DNA from: Ryuthela nishihirai
Lineage: Eukaryota; Arthropoda; Arachnida; Araneae; Heptathelidae
Assembly: GCA_038380435.1 (NCBI GenBank)
Contig: JAWZYU010000019.1
Coordinates: 24,205,801-24,269,800 of the forward strand
Direction of reading: 5' to 3'
DNA: 64,000 nt
Position 1 is the first letter of the stretch, and every line of letters starts with the position of its first letter. Shown here piece by piece: positions 11,645 to 22,945 of the stretch. A program made the translations under genes and the position numbers. Below the pieces are notes generated by a model. That model searched no databases and was not told the DNA's origin. It saw nothing but the letters and a program-made list of their open reading frames with translations.

Positions 11645-11785
11645 GTATGGTTCTCTTGCACACGGAGCCATGGCTTAACGTCGCATCCGACGGATGGCAG
11701 CCTTTCCAAGCCCATCGGTGTTTCCTTTCTCACCGAGAGCAGGGTGACGGTTTAGTGCAGATGTCATAGGCTGCCAATAAGTTGT
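11645..11785 (-). mobile_element. SINE family 2 internal fragment
   Basis: 'cacacggagccatggcttaa', 'gcatccgacggatggcagcc' and 'aagcccatcggtgtttcc' match the middle of family 2 in reverse orientation. Both ends are missing. Confidence 0.75.
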
Positions 11786-11984
11786 CATAGACTGTAAACA
11801 CCTTTCTTCCCCTCCCCCCTATGAAAAAATGGAAATGGTTTGTAAAATGATTTTTCCCGCTCTATATTTTACAACATAGAAATCAATCTTAATGCGTTAC
11901 CTAAAGAATAAAAGTTTATGAGGTGAGAAATGGCACAGACTATAAAACATTTCCCTCGTTTACTTTCTTTCCACAAAAGAGGAG

Positions 11985-12385
11985 GAAGTTTGTTGAGGGT
12001 TTTCCACTTCTCTCTTTGTTGAGCCCCCCTGCCCACGGTCAATAGGGGACACCGATGGGCTTAGAAAGGCCGTTGTCCGTCGGATGGGACGTTAAGCCGT
12101 GGCCCCGTGTGTGGGAGAGCCATCCCTGTGCACGTTAAAGAACACGCTGGATGGCCTTGACGGGAGGCTACCATCTGTCTCCCAACAGCTGTTCCAGTAG
12201 GTCCCCTCCCCCAACCTTCTCTGAGCCTTCGGGGTCCATGTGACCTGGCCATTTAGCCCATTCATTTATTGGCCCATGGTGTGCAAAAAAGTGCCGCTCA
12301 GAGGTAAAACAACCCTACCCAACTCTTTGTTGAGGGTTTTCCACTTCTCTCTTTGTTGAGGGTTTTCCACTTCTCTCTCTAGCAG
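11985..12385 (+). mobile_element. SINE family 2 (head truncated) inside a 27-bp tandem repeat
   Basis: The family-2 body at about 12024-12325 ('cctgcccacggtcaatagg' ... 'gaggtaaaacaacccta') is flanked on both sides by copies of a 27-bp unit 'tttgttgagggttttccact' + 'tctctct' (one copy before, two after). The flanking match could be target duplication plus slippage. A short 'tcatttattggccca' duplication interrupts the 3' part of the SINE. Confidence 0.75.
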
Positions 12386-12419
12386 CAAACCCATCGTAAC
12401 GAGTTTCAAGCAAAATTAG

Positions 12420-12960
12420 GAAAATCAGGATCATGAAAAAAAATCTTTTCATATACAATGAGGCTGGGATTAAATTAAAGATCTAAATTAAGTTCATCGA
12501 AATCCTGGTTCAATTTTTAAAGAGTTATAGAAGCTGGAATATTTAAAGTCCTAGCTAATATTAATAACTAATATACTAAGTTGCTATTCGTATGAATTTA
12601 TCTTAAAAAGCTAATGAAAACAGAGTTAATAATCATTATATCAAAGGGTTTACTAAACTTAGTAATTTTATATTCAGAAATTCGTCTACTAAATTTTCCG
12701 GTTAGCTTCTTAGACAACTTTTAACGAAGAGTGGCACTACTTGAGTATTCCGTATTTAATCATTCTTTAAATACTAAACAAATAGTGGTGAAATTGAAGA
12801 TGTAGATCGACTTTATTCAAATCTATAATTCATCTTCTGTCTCATTTGCATCGAAAGCATTTCCTTTAAGATATTGAGTTTCTAATTTGAATTACCATTC
12901 GCATAACATGGAACGTGTCTAATGATTTGGTGGAGCTCTGTACATAAAATATGAGTTAAT
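12420..12960 (+). repeat. Unclassified dispersed repeat, copy 1
   Basis: Phrases shared with 48890-49270, 56440-56745 and 58990-59490 include 'aaagagttatagaagc..gaatattta', 'ctttaaatactaaac' and 'cataacatggaa'. It is AT-rich, noncoding and strongly diverged. The ends are not defined. Confidence 0.5.
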
Positions 12961-13089
12961 ATTTTGTAGAAGATAATCCGAATAATGACATATAGACATA
13001 TTATCAGATATCAAACATGATAATAAATTACGTAATGGATTTCGAAAGGAGAAACAAAAATCTGGAAAAAGCCCTTGATTAATTCAATG

Positions 13090-13256
13090 TTCCTGTGGAG
13101 TTGTTTTACCTCTGAGCAGCACTTTTATGCACCGCAGTCAGTTATATGGCCAGGCCACTAGGATAAATTTCGCCACTGGCCCAAGTGGGACTCGAACCTC
13201 GGAAATGCAGATTACGAGCCTCATGCGCTGTCGATTGAGCAAACTCCCGTCCGCAA
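13090..13256 (-). mobile_element. SINE family 2 with large internal deletion
   Basis: The 3' end ('gttgttttacctctgagcag', 'atggccaggccac') is joined directly to the tRNA-like head ('gcccaagtgggactcgaacc', 'cagattacgagcctcatgcg'). The whole middle of the element is missing. Confidence 0.8.
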
Positions 13257-14335
13257 AGTTCCAGTTAAATGGGATTATTTTGCACTTCTTCTTTGCTTTA
13301 TGCTTTTAGCCAGTTACCAAGAGAAATTATATATCTAACTAATTTTAGTGATAATAAGTTAAAGCTTAAAAACTATTTAAAAAATGGCCTGAGAAACCCT
13401 GTATCTACATGACTTTTGTGGGTTTTTTTTCTCTCTGTATTTATATGACTTTTGTGTTCTTTTTCACCCTGTTCATTTTTATTTTCGCAGAATATGTTTT
13501 AGTTGTTGTGTGCAGTTTGATTATCAAATAATTTAAATTGTTCTATGATATTTTGATATATGAGATACTGTCAAAATATTATATATACTACTGTTGTAAC
13601 ATTTCATGTATGAAAACTAATGCTCATCTATATATCCTTCAGATAAGCTATTTGCTTTGTGGGTCAAATATAAAAATTATCTCTATATCTGTGTTTTGAT
13701 AGATGAAATATATGTACTACTACTAAAACAATTACATTAATTTTCTAAAAAAAATTTGCAGCATTTTTTTCTCATTTCCACTCATTCATTATCAGTGATT
13801 TAATGGCATCGTGTTGTCGTCAAACGTGAAGACGGCTAAAGAGGAAGTTGTAATAAGTGCAAGAACCTATTTTCTCATAGCATGTTTCGACCCTTCTGTT
13901 TGTTGTTTCTTTCCACGAGCCGTGCACGTTCGACAGAACACACAAGATTAAGGACATTTTCACTGCTAGCGGAAGTCGTGAGCAACCCATCTCCCCAGAC
14001 CAGGTCACGCTGCTAAATAGTTTCAGCTTCGCGTCTGAAGGTAATTGGCCTGCGTCGACCCTGACAGCCATATGAAGAAGTCCGGTCATCTTAGCATTAT
14101 CACAATAACCCATCATCAGATGCAGGTTCATCTTTCAGGTTCATGGGACAAGGCCAACACGATCCTTAAGAGAATCTTGACCCGCTCGTGTGCAAAGGGT
14201 AAAAAAAATTAAATAGATAAAGGAAAAAGGTATCCAATGTAGTAAATTGTAACTTAGTTCATTTATTTGTTAAACCAGGTCTACGAAGGTTTGGGCAAAT
14301 ACCAAACGATGACACAACTGGACTATGGCAGCAAA
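13257..14335. other. Unannotated sequence
   Basis: AT-rich to about 13790. A more GC-balanced stretch at 13800-14180 carries a 103-codon minus-strand open frame (14131-13820) without a recognised domain. It may be part of the degenerate 5' region of the adjacent Tc1-like relic, but I could not show this. Confidence 0.35.
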
Positions 14336-14347
14336 CACTCAACATTG

Positions 14348-14735
14348 GGTTGGGTTGTTTTACCTCTGAGTGGCACTTTTTTGCTCATAATGGTCTAAAT
14401 GGCCCGGTTGCAAGGACCTCAAAGGCTCAGAGAATGTTGGGGAAGGGGACCCACTGAAACAGCTGTTGGGAGACAGATGGTAGCCTCCCGTCAAGGCCAT
14501 CCAGCGTATTCTTTAACGTGCACAGGGTATGGCTCTCCCGCACAGGGAGCCATGGCTTTAACGTCCCATCCGATGGACGGCGGCTTTTCCAAGCCCATCG
14601 GTGTCCCCTACTGACCGTGGACAGGGCGGGGAATTTTGCGGAGATAAATCTCAACGCTGACGCAGCTGGGGCTCGAACCTGGGAACTGGCAGATTTACGA
14701 GCCTGGCGCGCTATCGACTGAGCCACCCCCGCACC
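14348..14735 (-). mobile_element. Full-length SINE family 2 with target-site duplication
   Basis: A complete copy of about 388 bp. The tRNA-like head is at the right end (minus-strand start) with B box GGTTCGAGCCCC-like 'gctcgaacctggga', and the 3' end is 'gttgttttacctctgag'. It is flanked by a 12-bp direct repeat CACTCAACATTG at 14336-14347 and 14736-14747, which marks retroposition. It sits immediately upstream of a Tc1-like transposase relic. Confidence 0.95.
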
Positions 14736-14747
14736 CACTCAACATTG

Positions 14748-15400
14748 TATATCCTTGTTAACAGCATTGTCACCAGTTTATGAGGGTGCAGTAGACGAAG
14801 GGATATGGCGAAATGAGGTGGAATACGGGAAACGGGTAGTTTGGTTCGACAAATTGAGGTTCCAACTACAACATTCTGACAAGAGGTTACGTGTGTGGAT
14901 CCCAACTATGAAGTTGGGGTATTACAGGCTAGTGGAGACGGTATCCTGTTCCGGAGCTTGTTTATATGTGCCGCCTTGGGTCCCCTTGTATTTATTAAGA
15001 CTCATCATCACCGCACAAGGCTATGTTGACTTACATGCCGACCACCTATATCTGTTCAGGGCTATCCATTTACCAAGGCAGGATGCCTTCTCTCAACAAT
15101 TCAATGCCGTCTCATCGTTCCCGTTTGGCGAAGGACTGGTTGCAGGAGCATTCCAGCAAGATCTCAGTCCTCTAATGGTCTCTCACTCCTCGCATTTGAA
15201 AGCTATTGAACAGCTGTGGGACAAAGTGGAGAAATGAATTTCGAACCCAAAACCCATCACCAGCACCTCTGGGCGCTTTATGGACGGCTGTCGTGGAATC
15301 AGGGCCCGCAATACCAACTGAACGTTTCCGACAACTGGTAGAATCCATGCCACGACGTGTGGCGGTGTTGGGAGGGCGAAAGGTGGACCCACGTTATTAG
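14748..15400 (+). pseudogene. Tc1-like DDE transposase C-terminal relic
   Basis: The open frame to 15237 keeps the catalytic-core landmarks of Tc1 transposases: WFDKLRFQLQHSDKRLRVW (first Asp), AQGYVDLHADHL, FQQD (second Asp) and LKAIEQLWDKVEK (IEQLWD carries the Glu). After a frameshift near 15240, the typical tail continues at about 15280-15400 as IPTERFRQLVESMPRR and ends DPRY. The normal N-terminal paired-like HTH half was not found upstream, the GAF/G-rich block is garbled and there is a frameshift, so it is dead. A SINE sits at its 5' border. Confidence 0.9.
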
Positions 15401-15404
15401 ATGA

Positions 15405-15951
15405 GTGTGTATAATAAATTGCTCTTTCAGCGTATATCCTACAGGTAAAAATGGGTCTGTTCTAAATCAAATTAATGCTATTCACAACCGCTTAAGAAGA
15501 TTATGATGACTGATCATGCTATGAACCTCAACTACGTAGTACCACAGGGACAATTCACACCTGCTAAAGAAAAGTTGTGAAGGTTGATCATCCTATGAAA
15601 CTCCTTTCACTACGAATAAGATATTGTTAACTAGTGGCATATCCTAACGGGTAGTTATGGACTTATAATCTCCCTCTCTCTTCAGGGCTTGAAAAATATA
15701 TATTTTGTAAGGCAGTCCTCGGAAAATCAGAGACTAAACCATGGAGCCCTCTCTCCGATGAAACGTCTTAGGTTCATCGGGGACTCTCTACCATTAGCTA
15801 TAAATTCTGAATTTCCGACCTCAAGGTTTGCAAAATGTTACTTGATTATGCATTTTCTTTAATTCAAATCGGTCAGGGTGGGATAAAATGCTGAAGGGGG
15901 TGGGAGGCAAAAACATCATTGCTTCACGTTAGAAGTATTTAGATCAAGCCG
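15405..15951. other. Unannotated sequence
   Basis: It begins with the region that may be the 3' end of the Tc1-like element. No terminal repeat was recognised and no gene was seen. Confidence 0.4.
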
Positions 15952-15963
15952 TTCATTGGTTAG

Positions 15964-16351
15964 TGGGGCGGGGGTGGCTCAGTCGGTAGCGCGCCAGGCT
16001 CGTAATCTGTAGTTCCCAGGTTCGAGTCCCAGCTGGGTCAACGTTGAGATTTATTTCCGCAAAATTCCCCGCCCTGCCCACGGTCAGTAGGGGACACCGA
16101 TGGGTTTGGAAAGGCCGCCGTCCGTCGGATGGGACGTTAAGCCGTGGCCCCGTGTGCGGGAGAGCCATACCCTGTGCACGTTAAAGAACACGCTGGATGG
16201 CCTTGACGGGAGGCTACCATCTGTCTCCCAACAGCTGTTCCAGTGGGTCCCCTCCCCCAACCTTCTCTGAGCCTTCGGGGTCCTTGTGACCTGGCCATTT
16301 AGCCCATGGTGTGCAAAAAAGTGCCGCTCAGAGGTAAAACAACAACCCAAC
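15964..16351 (+). mobile_element. Full-length SINE family 2 (reference copy)
   Basis: The head GGGGCGGGGGTGGCTCAGTC carries an A box (TGGCTCAGTCGG) and a B box (GGTTCGAGTCCC). A GCTCGTAATC anticodon-loop-like segment suggests descent from tRNA-Thr or tRNA-Met. The body contains 'ccgtccgtcggatgggacgt' and 'ttaaagaacacgctggatgg', and the 3' end is 'gaggtaaaacaacaaccca'. It is flanked by the 11-bp duplication TCATTGGTTAG at 15953-15963 and 16352-16362. Open frames through it are incidental. Confidence 0.95.
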
Positions 16352-16379
16352 TCATTGGTTAGCGCATTTGATCATACAA

Positions 16380-16515
16380 AAGTCATGCATATATCATAAA
16401 ACATAATTCATATGTCATAAAGAATAATTCATATATCATAATGCATAATTCATATACCGTATACATAATGCATATATCATAACACATAATGCAAAATGCA
16501 TATATCATATACCAT
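16380..16515. repeat. Short AT-rich tandem repeat
   Basis: Degenerate units of about 20-25 bp resemble 'catatatcataa.acataatt'. They explain the Tyr/Met-rich minus-strand frame there. Confidence 0.7.
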
Positions 16516-16548
16516 AATACAAATAAGGATGCCCAAAAAGGGAATTTA

Positions 16549-16632
16549 TTGCCTCCTCGGTGTCTCAGTGGCACCACGGTGACACTGCCGAGGTCTGGAT
16601 TCGAGTCCCAAGTATGGCCTGGTTTTTTTTTC
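16549..16632 (+). mobile_element. tRNA-like SINE head fragment
   Basis: 'ggtgtctcagtggcaccac' resembles an A box and GGATTCGAGTCC a B box, followed by 'tatggcctgg' and a T-run. The cloverleaf is not convincing as a real tRNA, so a retroposed tRNA-derived fragment is more likely. Confidence 0.4.
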
Positions 16633-17948
16633 TGTCATGTATGTGGTGATTGTCCCTCAATAAATAACTGTTCACTACCAAATATATCATAAAAATCGAT
16701 GTTCTCACATTGGGACGTAAAGCGATCGATGACTGTAAATACCATCAATAAAACTTATTATTTAAAATGCATGTAAAAAAAACTTTTTCGTAATAATAAA
16801 TAAAAAATAAATTTCTCTTTCCAAAAACTAAAGAACACGTAAAAGTGAAAGATAATATTTCGTAAAAGGGGGAAAAACGACATTATTTCTTCGTATATTT
16901 GTGCTCTTCGACATAATGAAATTTTTCCAGGGAGGTGGGAAGGATCCCATCATCAATTCTTTTATCTTAAAGTTTTCATCGTTACTCGAGTTTATTCGCT
17001 TATTCCTTTAATAATCTCTTCCAAACCATCACACATCGACATTTTAAAATACTTCCCCTCAACTTTTCGTTTGTTCCAAAAATATCTGTCACACTTCAGA
17101 ATTTCTTGCAGACAGATTCCGTAAACAAACTTGAACTGTCCTAAATTTGAACATTTCTTCAGATGATCACGCGTCTAAATTTGAACACTTATACGAATGA
17201 CATTCGAAGTCACGCGATCTTCTGCCTGTCGTGTCTTTCGTCAAGTGTGAAGACCAACCATGTGCTTTGCACCTTTCGTGTCGTCATGGCAGCGACTGTT
17301 ATGAACTATTATGTTCTTTTTCTTACCGGAACACCGAGGTTATACCTTATAACATCTTTTCCTCTTCCTCTTTTCGTCTGTTCCGTTTGATATTTTTAGA
17401 TTCGTGAAAAAATGTCAAGGACATCGTAGCTTTTCCTCAAAATAAATAACTCCATTAGCTGTTCGCTTGTCACAGAAGTCAGGAAGAACTGAGGTCAATA
17501 TAATACACAAAGAGATGATCTCTTGGAACAGAAAGTAGTAATTGATCATTACCTCTCAGTTGTAAAACCACAGAATTTTTTTTCTCTATATTTAAATTGA
17601 AATTTATTCGCCATTGTTCATTTTTTACATATATGCATTACATTATTAGTAGCATTATACAGACAAGTTATATACAACTGCAAAAATCCGAAAAAGTCTA
17701 AAGAAAAGTAAAATGAAAACAGAAATGATCTCAATATGTGTAACCAAGGGCCAATAGACATACTGGTAGTAGAAGAAATTTGCACTACATTAAAATAAAA
17801 GTTTAAAATTCAATTTTGAAACATTATATAAATACAATGATAAATCATATAATAAATACAATTTTAGGTAAAGAGCAGCAATGATTGGCGGTTGGCGTAA
17901 TGTCACTCAATTAATGAAAGCCCTCTTCAAAACAGGAAAGGTTCTTGT
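16633..17948. other. Unannotated AT-rich sequence
   Basis: No supported gene or repeat. The open frame 17163-17390 has no recognisable domain. Confidence 0.45.
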
Positions 17949-17949
17949 T

Positions 17950-18285
17950 TACCTCTGAGAGGAATTTTTTTTGCAACGCAGAAGAATTAATGGCCAGGTC
18001 ACAAGAACCCCAATGGCTCAGAGAAATTCTATGAAGGGAACCCACTGGACAGCTGTTAGGAAACAGAAGGTAGCTTCTGTGTAGGACATCAAGTGTGTTC
18101 TTTAGCCTGTACACGGATTAAAGTTACGTGTGATGGACGGCGCCTTTCCAAGCCCGTCGATGTACCCTTTCTCGCTGAGAGCAGGGTGGGTCTTAGCGGA
18201 GATAAATCCAACACTTCCACAGTTGAGACTCGAATCTGGGAGCTGCAGATTACGAGCCTGGTACGCTACCACATGAGCGTCCCAA
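17950..18285 (-). mobile_element. Diverged SINE family 2
   Basis: Read on plus: 'ttacctctgagaggaatttt', 'taatggccaggtcacaagaa', 'gatggacggcgcctttccaa', and the head at the right with 'gagactcgaatctgggagct' and 'attacgagcctggtacgcta'. Confidence 0.8.
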
Positions 18286-18555
18286 CCGGAACATCTTTCT
18301 AAAGCATTCAAAAAATCTTCATAATTTCTTTTATGTCTTATTGAAGTTTTATGATAATCGCTATTTTAATAAAGAATCTGAACCCTCTTGTAAAGGTAAC
18401 TAAATGCGTATCCATTATATTATATTCACATCATGGTATTCGTATGAAACCAGAGGCGGCTATATTTGAGAATTTCGCTTTTATGCGAATGATATTCTTT
18501 TCATTTGCACATTTATTCATGTAGGGAAACTTGGTAAGAATGTTTTGAAACAATG

Positions 18556-18756
18556 TTCCGTGACCGAGTGGTTAACGCACTTGGCTACTGATCAAACGGA
18601 CCTGAGTTCAAATCCCAGACAAAGCATGGATGTTTGTGTCGTTTCTCTGCTGAGGACCCACCACCCTCACAGACCTTCTACTATGACGTATTAAACTGAC
18701 AGGCTACTGTCAGACCTCCATGGCAAGCAGCTGCTTGCGGAAATCTTTATTTATAT
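18556..18756 (+). mobile_element. SINE family 1, near full length
   Basis: The tRNA-like head contains A box 'gaccgagtggttaacgc' and B box 'gagttcaaatcccagacaa', followed by the body 'catggatgtttgtgtcgttt', 'gaccttctactatgacgta' and the 3' end 'ggcaagcagctgcttgcgg' + TTTATTTATAT. The GAGTGGTTA A box is typical of tRNA-Ser/Leu, which suggests the parent. Confidence 0.9.
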
Positions 18757-18881
18757 ATTAGTTACAACATAGGATGTGTGCTCGAAATCCCTACAACATA
18801 AACCTGGTGAAAGAGCAGATTAAGTGATAAAACTTTCTGTCATTTTCTTATCTCGCTATAGTTCAAAATAATGGTCTATAG

Positions 18882-19342
18882 CAGTGCTCTCCAATTTCTC
18901 TAAGACCGCGGGCCATTTTTGTCTTTCGCTAATATTTCGCGGGACAAAAAAAAAGAATAGGACAGGATAGGTAATTGAAAAGTCAGTTCATGCCAACTCA
19001 AAAAAAAATTATTTATACGAAAAATAATATGTAATAATAAACCAATATAAAGTTTCTAAACCTTATCAAATATTTAATAAATGTAATGGGAGCATTGTGG
19101 CCGTAGTTGTTAGGCAATAAGAATAGAATGAGCAAGTTGAAATAATGCAATAATAATTGCAAATAGAATGAGTAAGTTGAAGATTGCATATCAAGTAAAG
19201 TAATATAAGTTGACCAAAAATTATAAGATGGATTACAGATATTTATTTAAAATTTCAAGTAAAAAACTTGATTTTGTTCGCGGGCCTCACAAATCCTTGT
19301 GCGGGTCGCAAGCGGCCGCGGGCCGGTAGTTGGAGAGCGCTG
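18882..19342. mobile_element. hAT-type non-autonomous element with 8-bp target duplication
   Basis: Terminal inverted repeats are CAGTGCTCTCCAA at the left and TTGGAGAGCGCTG at the right (one mismatch). Both ends are flanked by GTCTATAG (18874-18881 and 19343-19350). An 8-bp target duplication with CAGTG ends is the hAT signature. The 461-bp interior has no transposase and has GC-rich subterminal blocks ('gaccgcgggcc', 'gcggccgcgggcc'). Confidence 0.9.
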
Positions 19343-19350
19343 GTCTATAG

Positions 19351-19690
19351 CGAACATTTCTTTAGTGCAAGACGCATTAAGTAAATTTGATTTTCCTTAC
19401 TAGTTTATTATACTACTATATTAAGAGTATTTTTTTGACAGATTATAAAACAAAATGCATCTGGATGAACTAAACCCTTCACCTTGGCATTAGCTTGTTC
19501 AAAAGTGTCATAATTTCAGTGTTAAGCTGTTCAGAGAATCTTTGGATTACTGCCAAGATAATTAAGGAGTTAGTAATGATTGGATACTTCACTCTCTATT
19601 GAAACTTGCTCATTCATTAGAGCGAGAGTCTATTTAGTTCCCGATCGTTATTTTTACAACGTGATAGGCGGATGCTCTGCCAAATTCGAA
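19351..19690. other. Unannotated sequence
   Basis: No gene or recognisable repeat was seen between the hAT element and the MITE. Confidence 0.45.
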
Positions 19691-19696
19691 CATGTA

Positions 19697-19921
19697 CAGT
19701 CGCTTAAAAAAATATCCGAAAACTGTGGTTGATTACAGAATTCAGAAAAAAATATCTGGCAACAATTTTTTTAGAAATTAGTGATCTGGCAACCTTCGTG
19801 TACAGTACACGAAGTACACGAATGCTGCCAGATCACTAATTTCTAAAAAAAAAATCGTTTCCAGATATTTTTTCTGAATTCTGTAATCAACCACAGTGTT
19901 CGGATATTTTTTGAGCGACTG
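19697..19921. mobile_element. Palindromic TA-target MITE (CAGTCGCTC family), full length
   Basis: A 225-bp near-palindrome with ends CAGTCGCTTAAAAAAATATC and ...ATTTTTTGAGCGACTG, flanked by TA. The inner arms 'agtgatctggcaaccttcgt' face 'gctgccagatcactaat', and the centre has a small duplicated 'gtacacgaa'. Confidence 0.9.
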
Positions 19922-19923
19922 TA

Positions 19924-20734
19924 CAGATATCCTTTCATCGCAGAGGTGCACAAACCTTTTCAGTCACGGCCAGCCTTACCACTGAAGGCATTTGTCACAT
20001 TCCCATCCATTATTCCAGAGCTGTTGAGCACATGATCTCCCGGACCGCATGCGTTTCCACGATAGCATGTTTGCGACCCTTATGTCCCTAAAATTATTTT
20101 AATATTAGATGGAATGGCTTTTATTTATTTATTTTATTTTATTGGGTGTGTCTGTTATATTTTGCTTACAATTTATTTAAATTTATTTATGTAGTTAAAA
20201 AAATGCATTTTTTTTAAATCGCATTTTTCATTTAAAATGAATTTCGATAGTAAACATTGTGCAATGAAAGTTGTATATAAACATGAAAAGTTTATTGGAC
20301 TTCTTTTCGGTATTATGCAACTGTAAACAGATGTTCATGAATAATAATATTTAAATATTGAGGTATAATAGCTTCAGGTCTGGCAAGTGACATTATTAAA
20401 GAGTTTCTAATACTAATTTTTAGTGTCATTAATCACAATGCAATGCGATTTTGCTTTTTATTACGGTTTGCAAGCTCTTTTCAATTTTGGAAATGTTCTT
20501 TCTTCAGACTAAAGGATCAAAGAATCGAAACATTAGCATAGATTGAAAATTTGGCATTTTTATAAATAACTTCTATTTGACGTTTATATAAATAACTTCT
20601 GGTAAATCATATAAATATGTTAAAAAAAAGCAGGAGTACATCCGCGAAGAATCAATGAAATAACGAAGACTTATTTAACTGGTTTAAATTACGATGACGA
20701 TTTTTACGTTTTTGGCATAACATGTTGAAATAAA
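19924..20734. other. Unannotated AT-rich sequence
   Basis: No supported gene or repeat was seen. Confidence 0.45.
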
Positions 20735-20915
20735 CTTTTTCATTAGAGGGTTGATGAGACTTTGGTGGGTAGTTTTGATGATGAATAGAGAGAAAACTAA
20801 AGTGATGAAAATTGGTCAGGCAGGTTGTACTTCAGATGTTTTGAATGGTTGCACACTCCGCCAAATGTCTCGGTTTAATTATCTCAGGAGCTATGCAACA
20901 GATACTGGTGACATG

Positions 20916-21096
20916 GGGGTCCAGATTTCGATTCATAAATACCGGGACATTTCAGTCTGCTGAAAGTAGGGCATTTCTTCTCTGAAGTGCAACCCACAAA
21001 AAAACTAAATTTAACATTTGGGCGTGAGTCCTGAAAATTTTTTTCGGGACACTGGGACAGTACTCTAAAAACCGGGATGTATGGGACACCCGACTT
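20916..21096. mobile_element. Unclassified insertion within the LINE
   Basis: Compared with the intact LINE segment ('gataatggtgatgtgcggca'), about 180 bp separate 'ctggtgacatg' from 'cggcatgaa'. The insert has partly inverted ends (GGGGGTCC ... GGGACACCC) and internal 'accgggaca' and 'accgggatg' motifs. It is probably a small DNA transposon. The target duplication is unclear. Confidence 0.5.
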
Positions 21097-21493
21097 GCGG
21101 CATGAAATAAACAGAAAAGTATTGGTGCTTAAATTTTTAAGAACCTGTGGAGATTGTGTCAAAAAGAGCAGACATCCAAAGATTTGAATTGGGCTATATA
21201 CTAATTTAGTCCTTTCTAATGCTTATTATGGTAGTGAAACTTCAACCCGTTGTAAGCAAGATAACAGGTAACGTGATGTCTTTGATTCTAGATTCTTTCG
21301 CAGTGACTTGGACATTAGGTGGTGTGGCTTTGTAAGTAATGATGTCGTTAAACAAAGAGATAAGCAACAGCCTCGTGTAAAGAGATAATATGTTGGTTTG
21401 GACATGTTGCCCGTATTCATAATTATAGATTAGTGAATAGGGTTATGAACAGTGTACCTAAAGCCTCAGAAAAAGAGGCAGACCTAGAAAACT

Positions 21494-22945
21494 CAGTTAT
21501 TTCTGTGAGTTAACGATATGAAACAGAACCTAGTTAAAATTTCTGTGAGTTTGCAATATCAAACAGGACCTCTTTAAAATTTCTGTGAGTTAAATATCAA
21601 ACAGAACCTTGTTAAAATTTCTGTGAGTTAACAATATCAAAAAGGACCTAGTTAAAATTTCTGTGTTAGCGGTATCAAACAGGACCTTGTTAAAAGTTCT
21701 GTGAGTTAACAATATCAAAAAGGACCTTGTTAAAATTTCTGTGTTAGCGGTATCAAACAGGACCTTGTTAAAAGTTCTGTGAGTTAACAATATCAAAAAG
21801 GACCTTGTTAAAATTTCTGTGTTAGCGGTATCAAACAGGACCTTGTTAAAAGTTCTGTGAGTTAACAATATCAAAAAGAACCTTGTTAAAATTTCTGTGT
21901 TAGCGGTATCAAACAGGACCTGTTAAAAGTTCTGTGAGTTAACAATATCAAAAAGGACCTTGTTAAAATTTCTGTGATAGCGGTATCAAACATGACCTTG
22001 TTAAAAGTTCTGTGAGTTAACAATATCAAAAAGGACCTTGTTAAAATTTCTGTGTTAGCGGTATCAAACAGGACCTTGTTAAAAGTTCTGTGAGTTAACA
22101 ATATCAAAAAGAACCTTGTTAAAAGTTCTGTGAGTTAACAATATCAAAAAGGACCTTGTTAAAATTTCTGTGTTAGCGGTATCAAACAGGACCTTGTTAA
22201 AAGTTCTGTGAGTTAACAATATCAAAAAGGACCAAGTTAAAATTTCTGTGTTAGCGGTATCAAACAGGACCTTGTTAAAAGTTCTGTGAGTTAACAATAT
22301 CAAAAAGGACCTTGTTAAAATTTCTGTGATAGCGGTATCAAACATGACCTTGTTAAAAGTTCTGTGAGTTAACAATATCAAAAAGGACCTTGTTAAAATT
22401 TCTGTGTTAGCGGTATCAAACAGGACCTTGTTAAAAGTTCTGTGAGTTAACAATATCAAAAAGAACCTTGTTAAAATTTCTGTGTTAGCGGTATCAAACA
22501 CAGGACCTTGTTAAAATTTCTGTGTTAGCGGTATCAAACAGGACCTTGTTAAAAGTTCTGTGAGTTAACAATATCAAAAAGGACCTTGTTAAAATTTCTG
22601 TGTTAGCGGTATCAAACAGGACCTTGTTAAAAGTTCTGTGAGTTAACAATATCAAAAAGGACCTTGTTAAAATTTCTGTGTTAGCGGTATCAAACAGGAC
22701 CTTGTTAAAAGTTCTGTGAGTTAACAATATCAAAAAGGACCTTGTTAAAATTTCTGTGTTAGCGGTATCAAACAGGACCTTGTTAAAAGTTCTGTGAGTT
22801 AACAATATCAAAAAGGACCTTGTTAAAATTTCTGTGTTAGCGGTATCAAACAGGACCTTGTTAAAAATTCTGTGAGTTAGCAATGTCAAACAGGATCTTG
22901 TCAAAGTTCTGTTAATTAACAATATCAAACATGACCTTTGGTAAA
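21494..22945. repeat. 78-bp higher-order minisatellite derived from LINE coding sequence
   Basis: Two related monomers alternate: a 40-bp type (gagttaacaatatcaaaaag + gaccttgttaaaatttctgt) and a 38-bp type (gttagcggtatcaaacagga + ccttgttaaaagttctgt), giving a 78-bp dimer repeated about 18 times with very few differences. Each monomer resembles LINE codons 'gacaatgtcaaacaggacct' + 'tgttagaattggtgtg' (DNVKQDLVRI). Because 78 is divisible by 3, long spurious frames (TANTEILTRSFLILLTHRTF-like) run through the minus strand. They are not genes. Confidence 0.9.

Noticed and set aside
15964..16040. Functional tRNA at the SINE heads
   Set aside because: Acceptor stems do not pair and the sequence continues into a retroposed body with target duplications; they are SINE promoters, not tRNA genes.
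21590..22928. Long minus-strand frames of 73-144 codons in tandem
   Set aside because: They are artefacts of a 78-bp repeat whose length is a multiple of three; the peptide is itself a repeat and the array comes from LINE sequence read in the opposite direction.
21494..22945. CRISPR-like array
   Set aside because: Units are contiguous with no unique spacers and the genome is eukaryotic.
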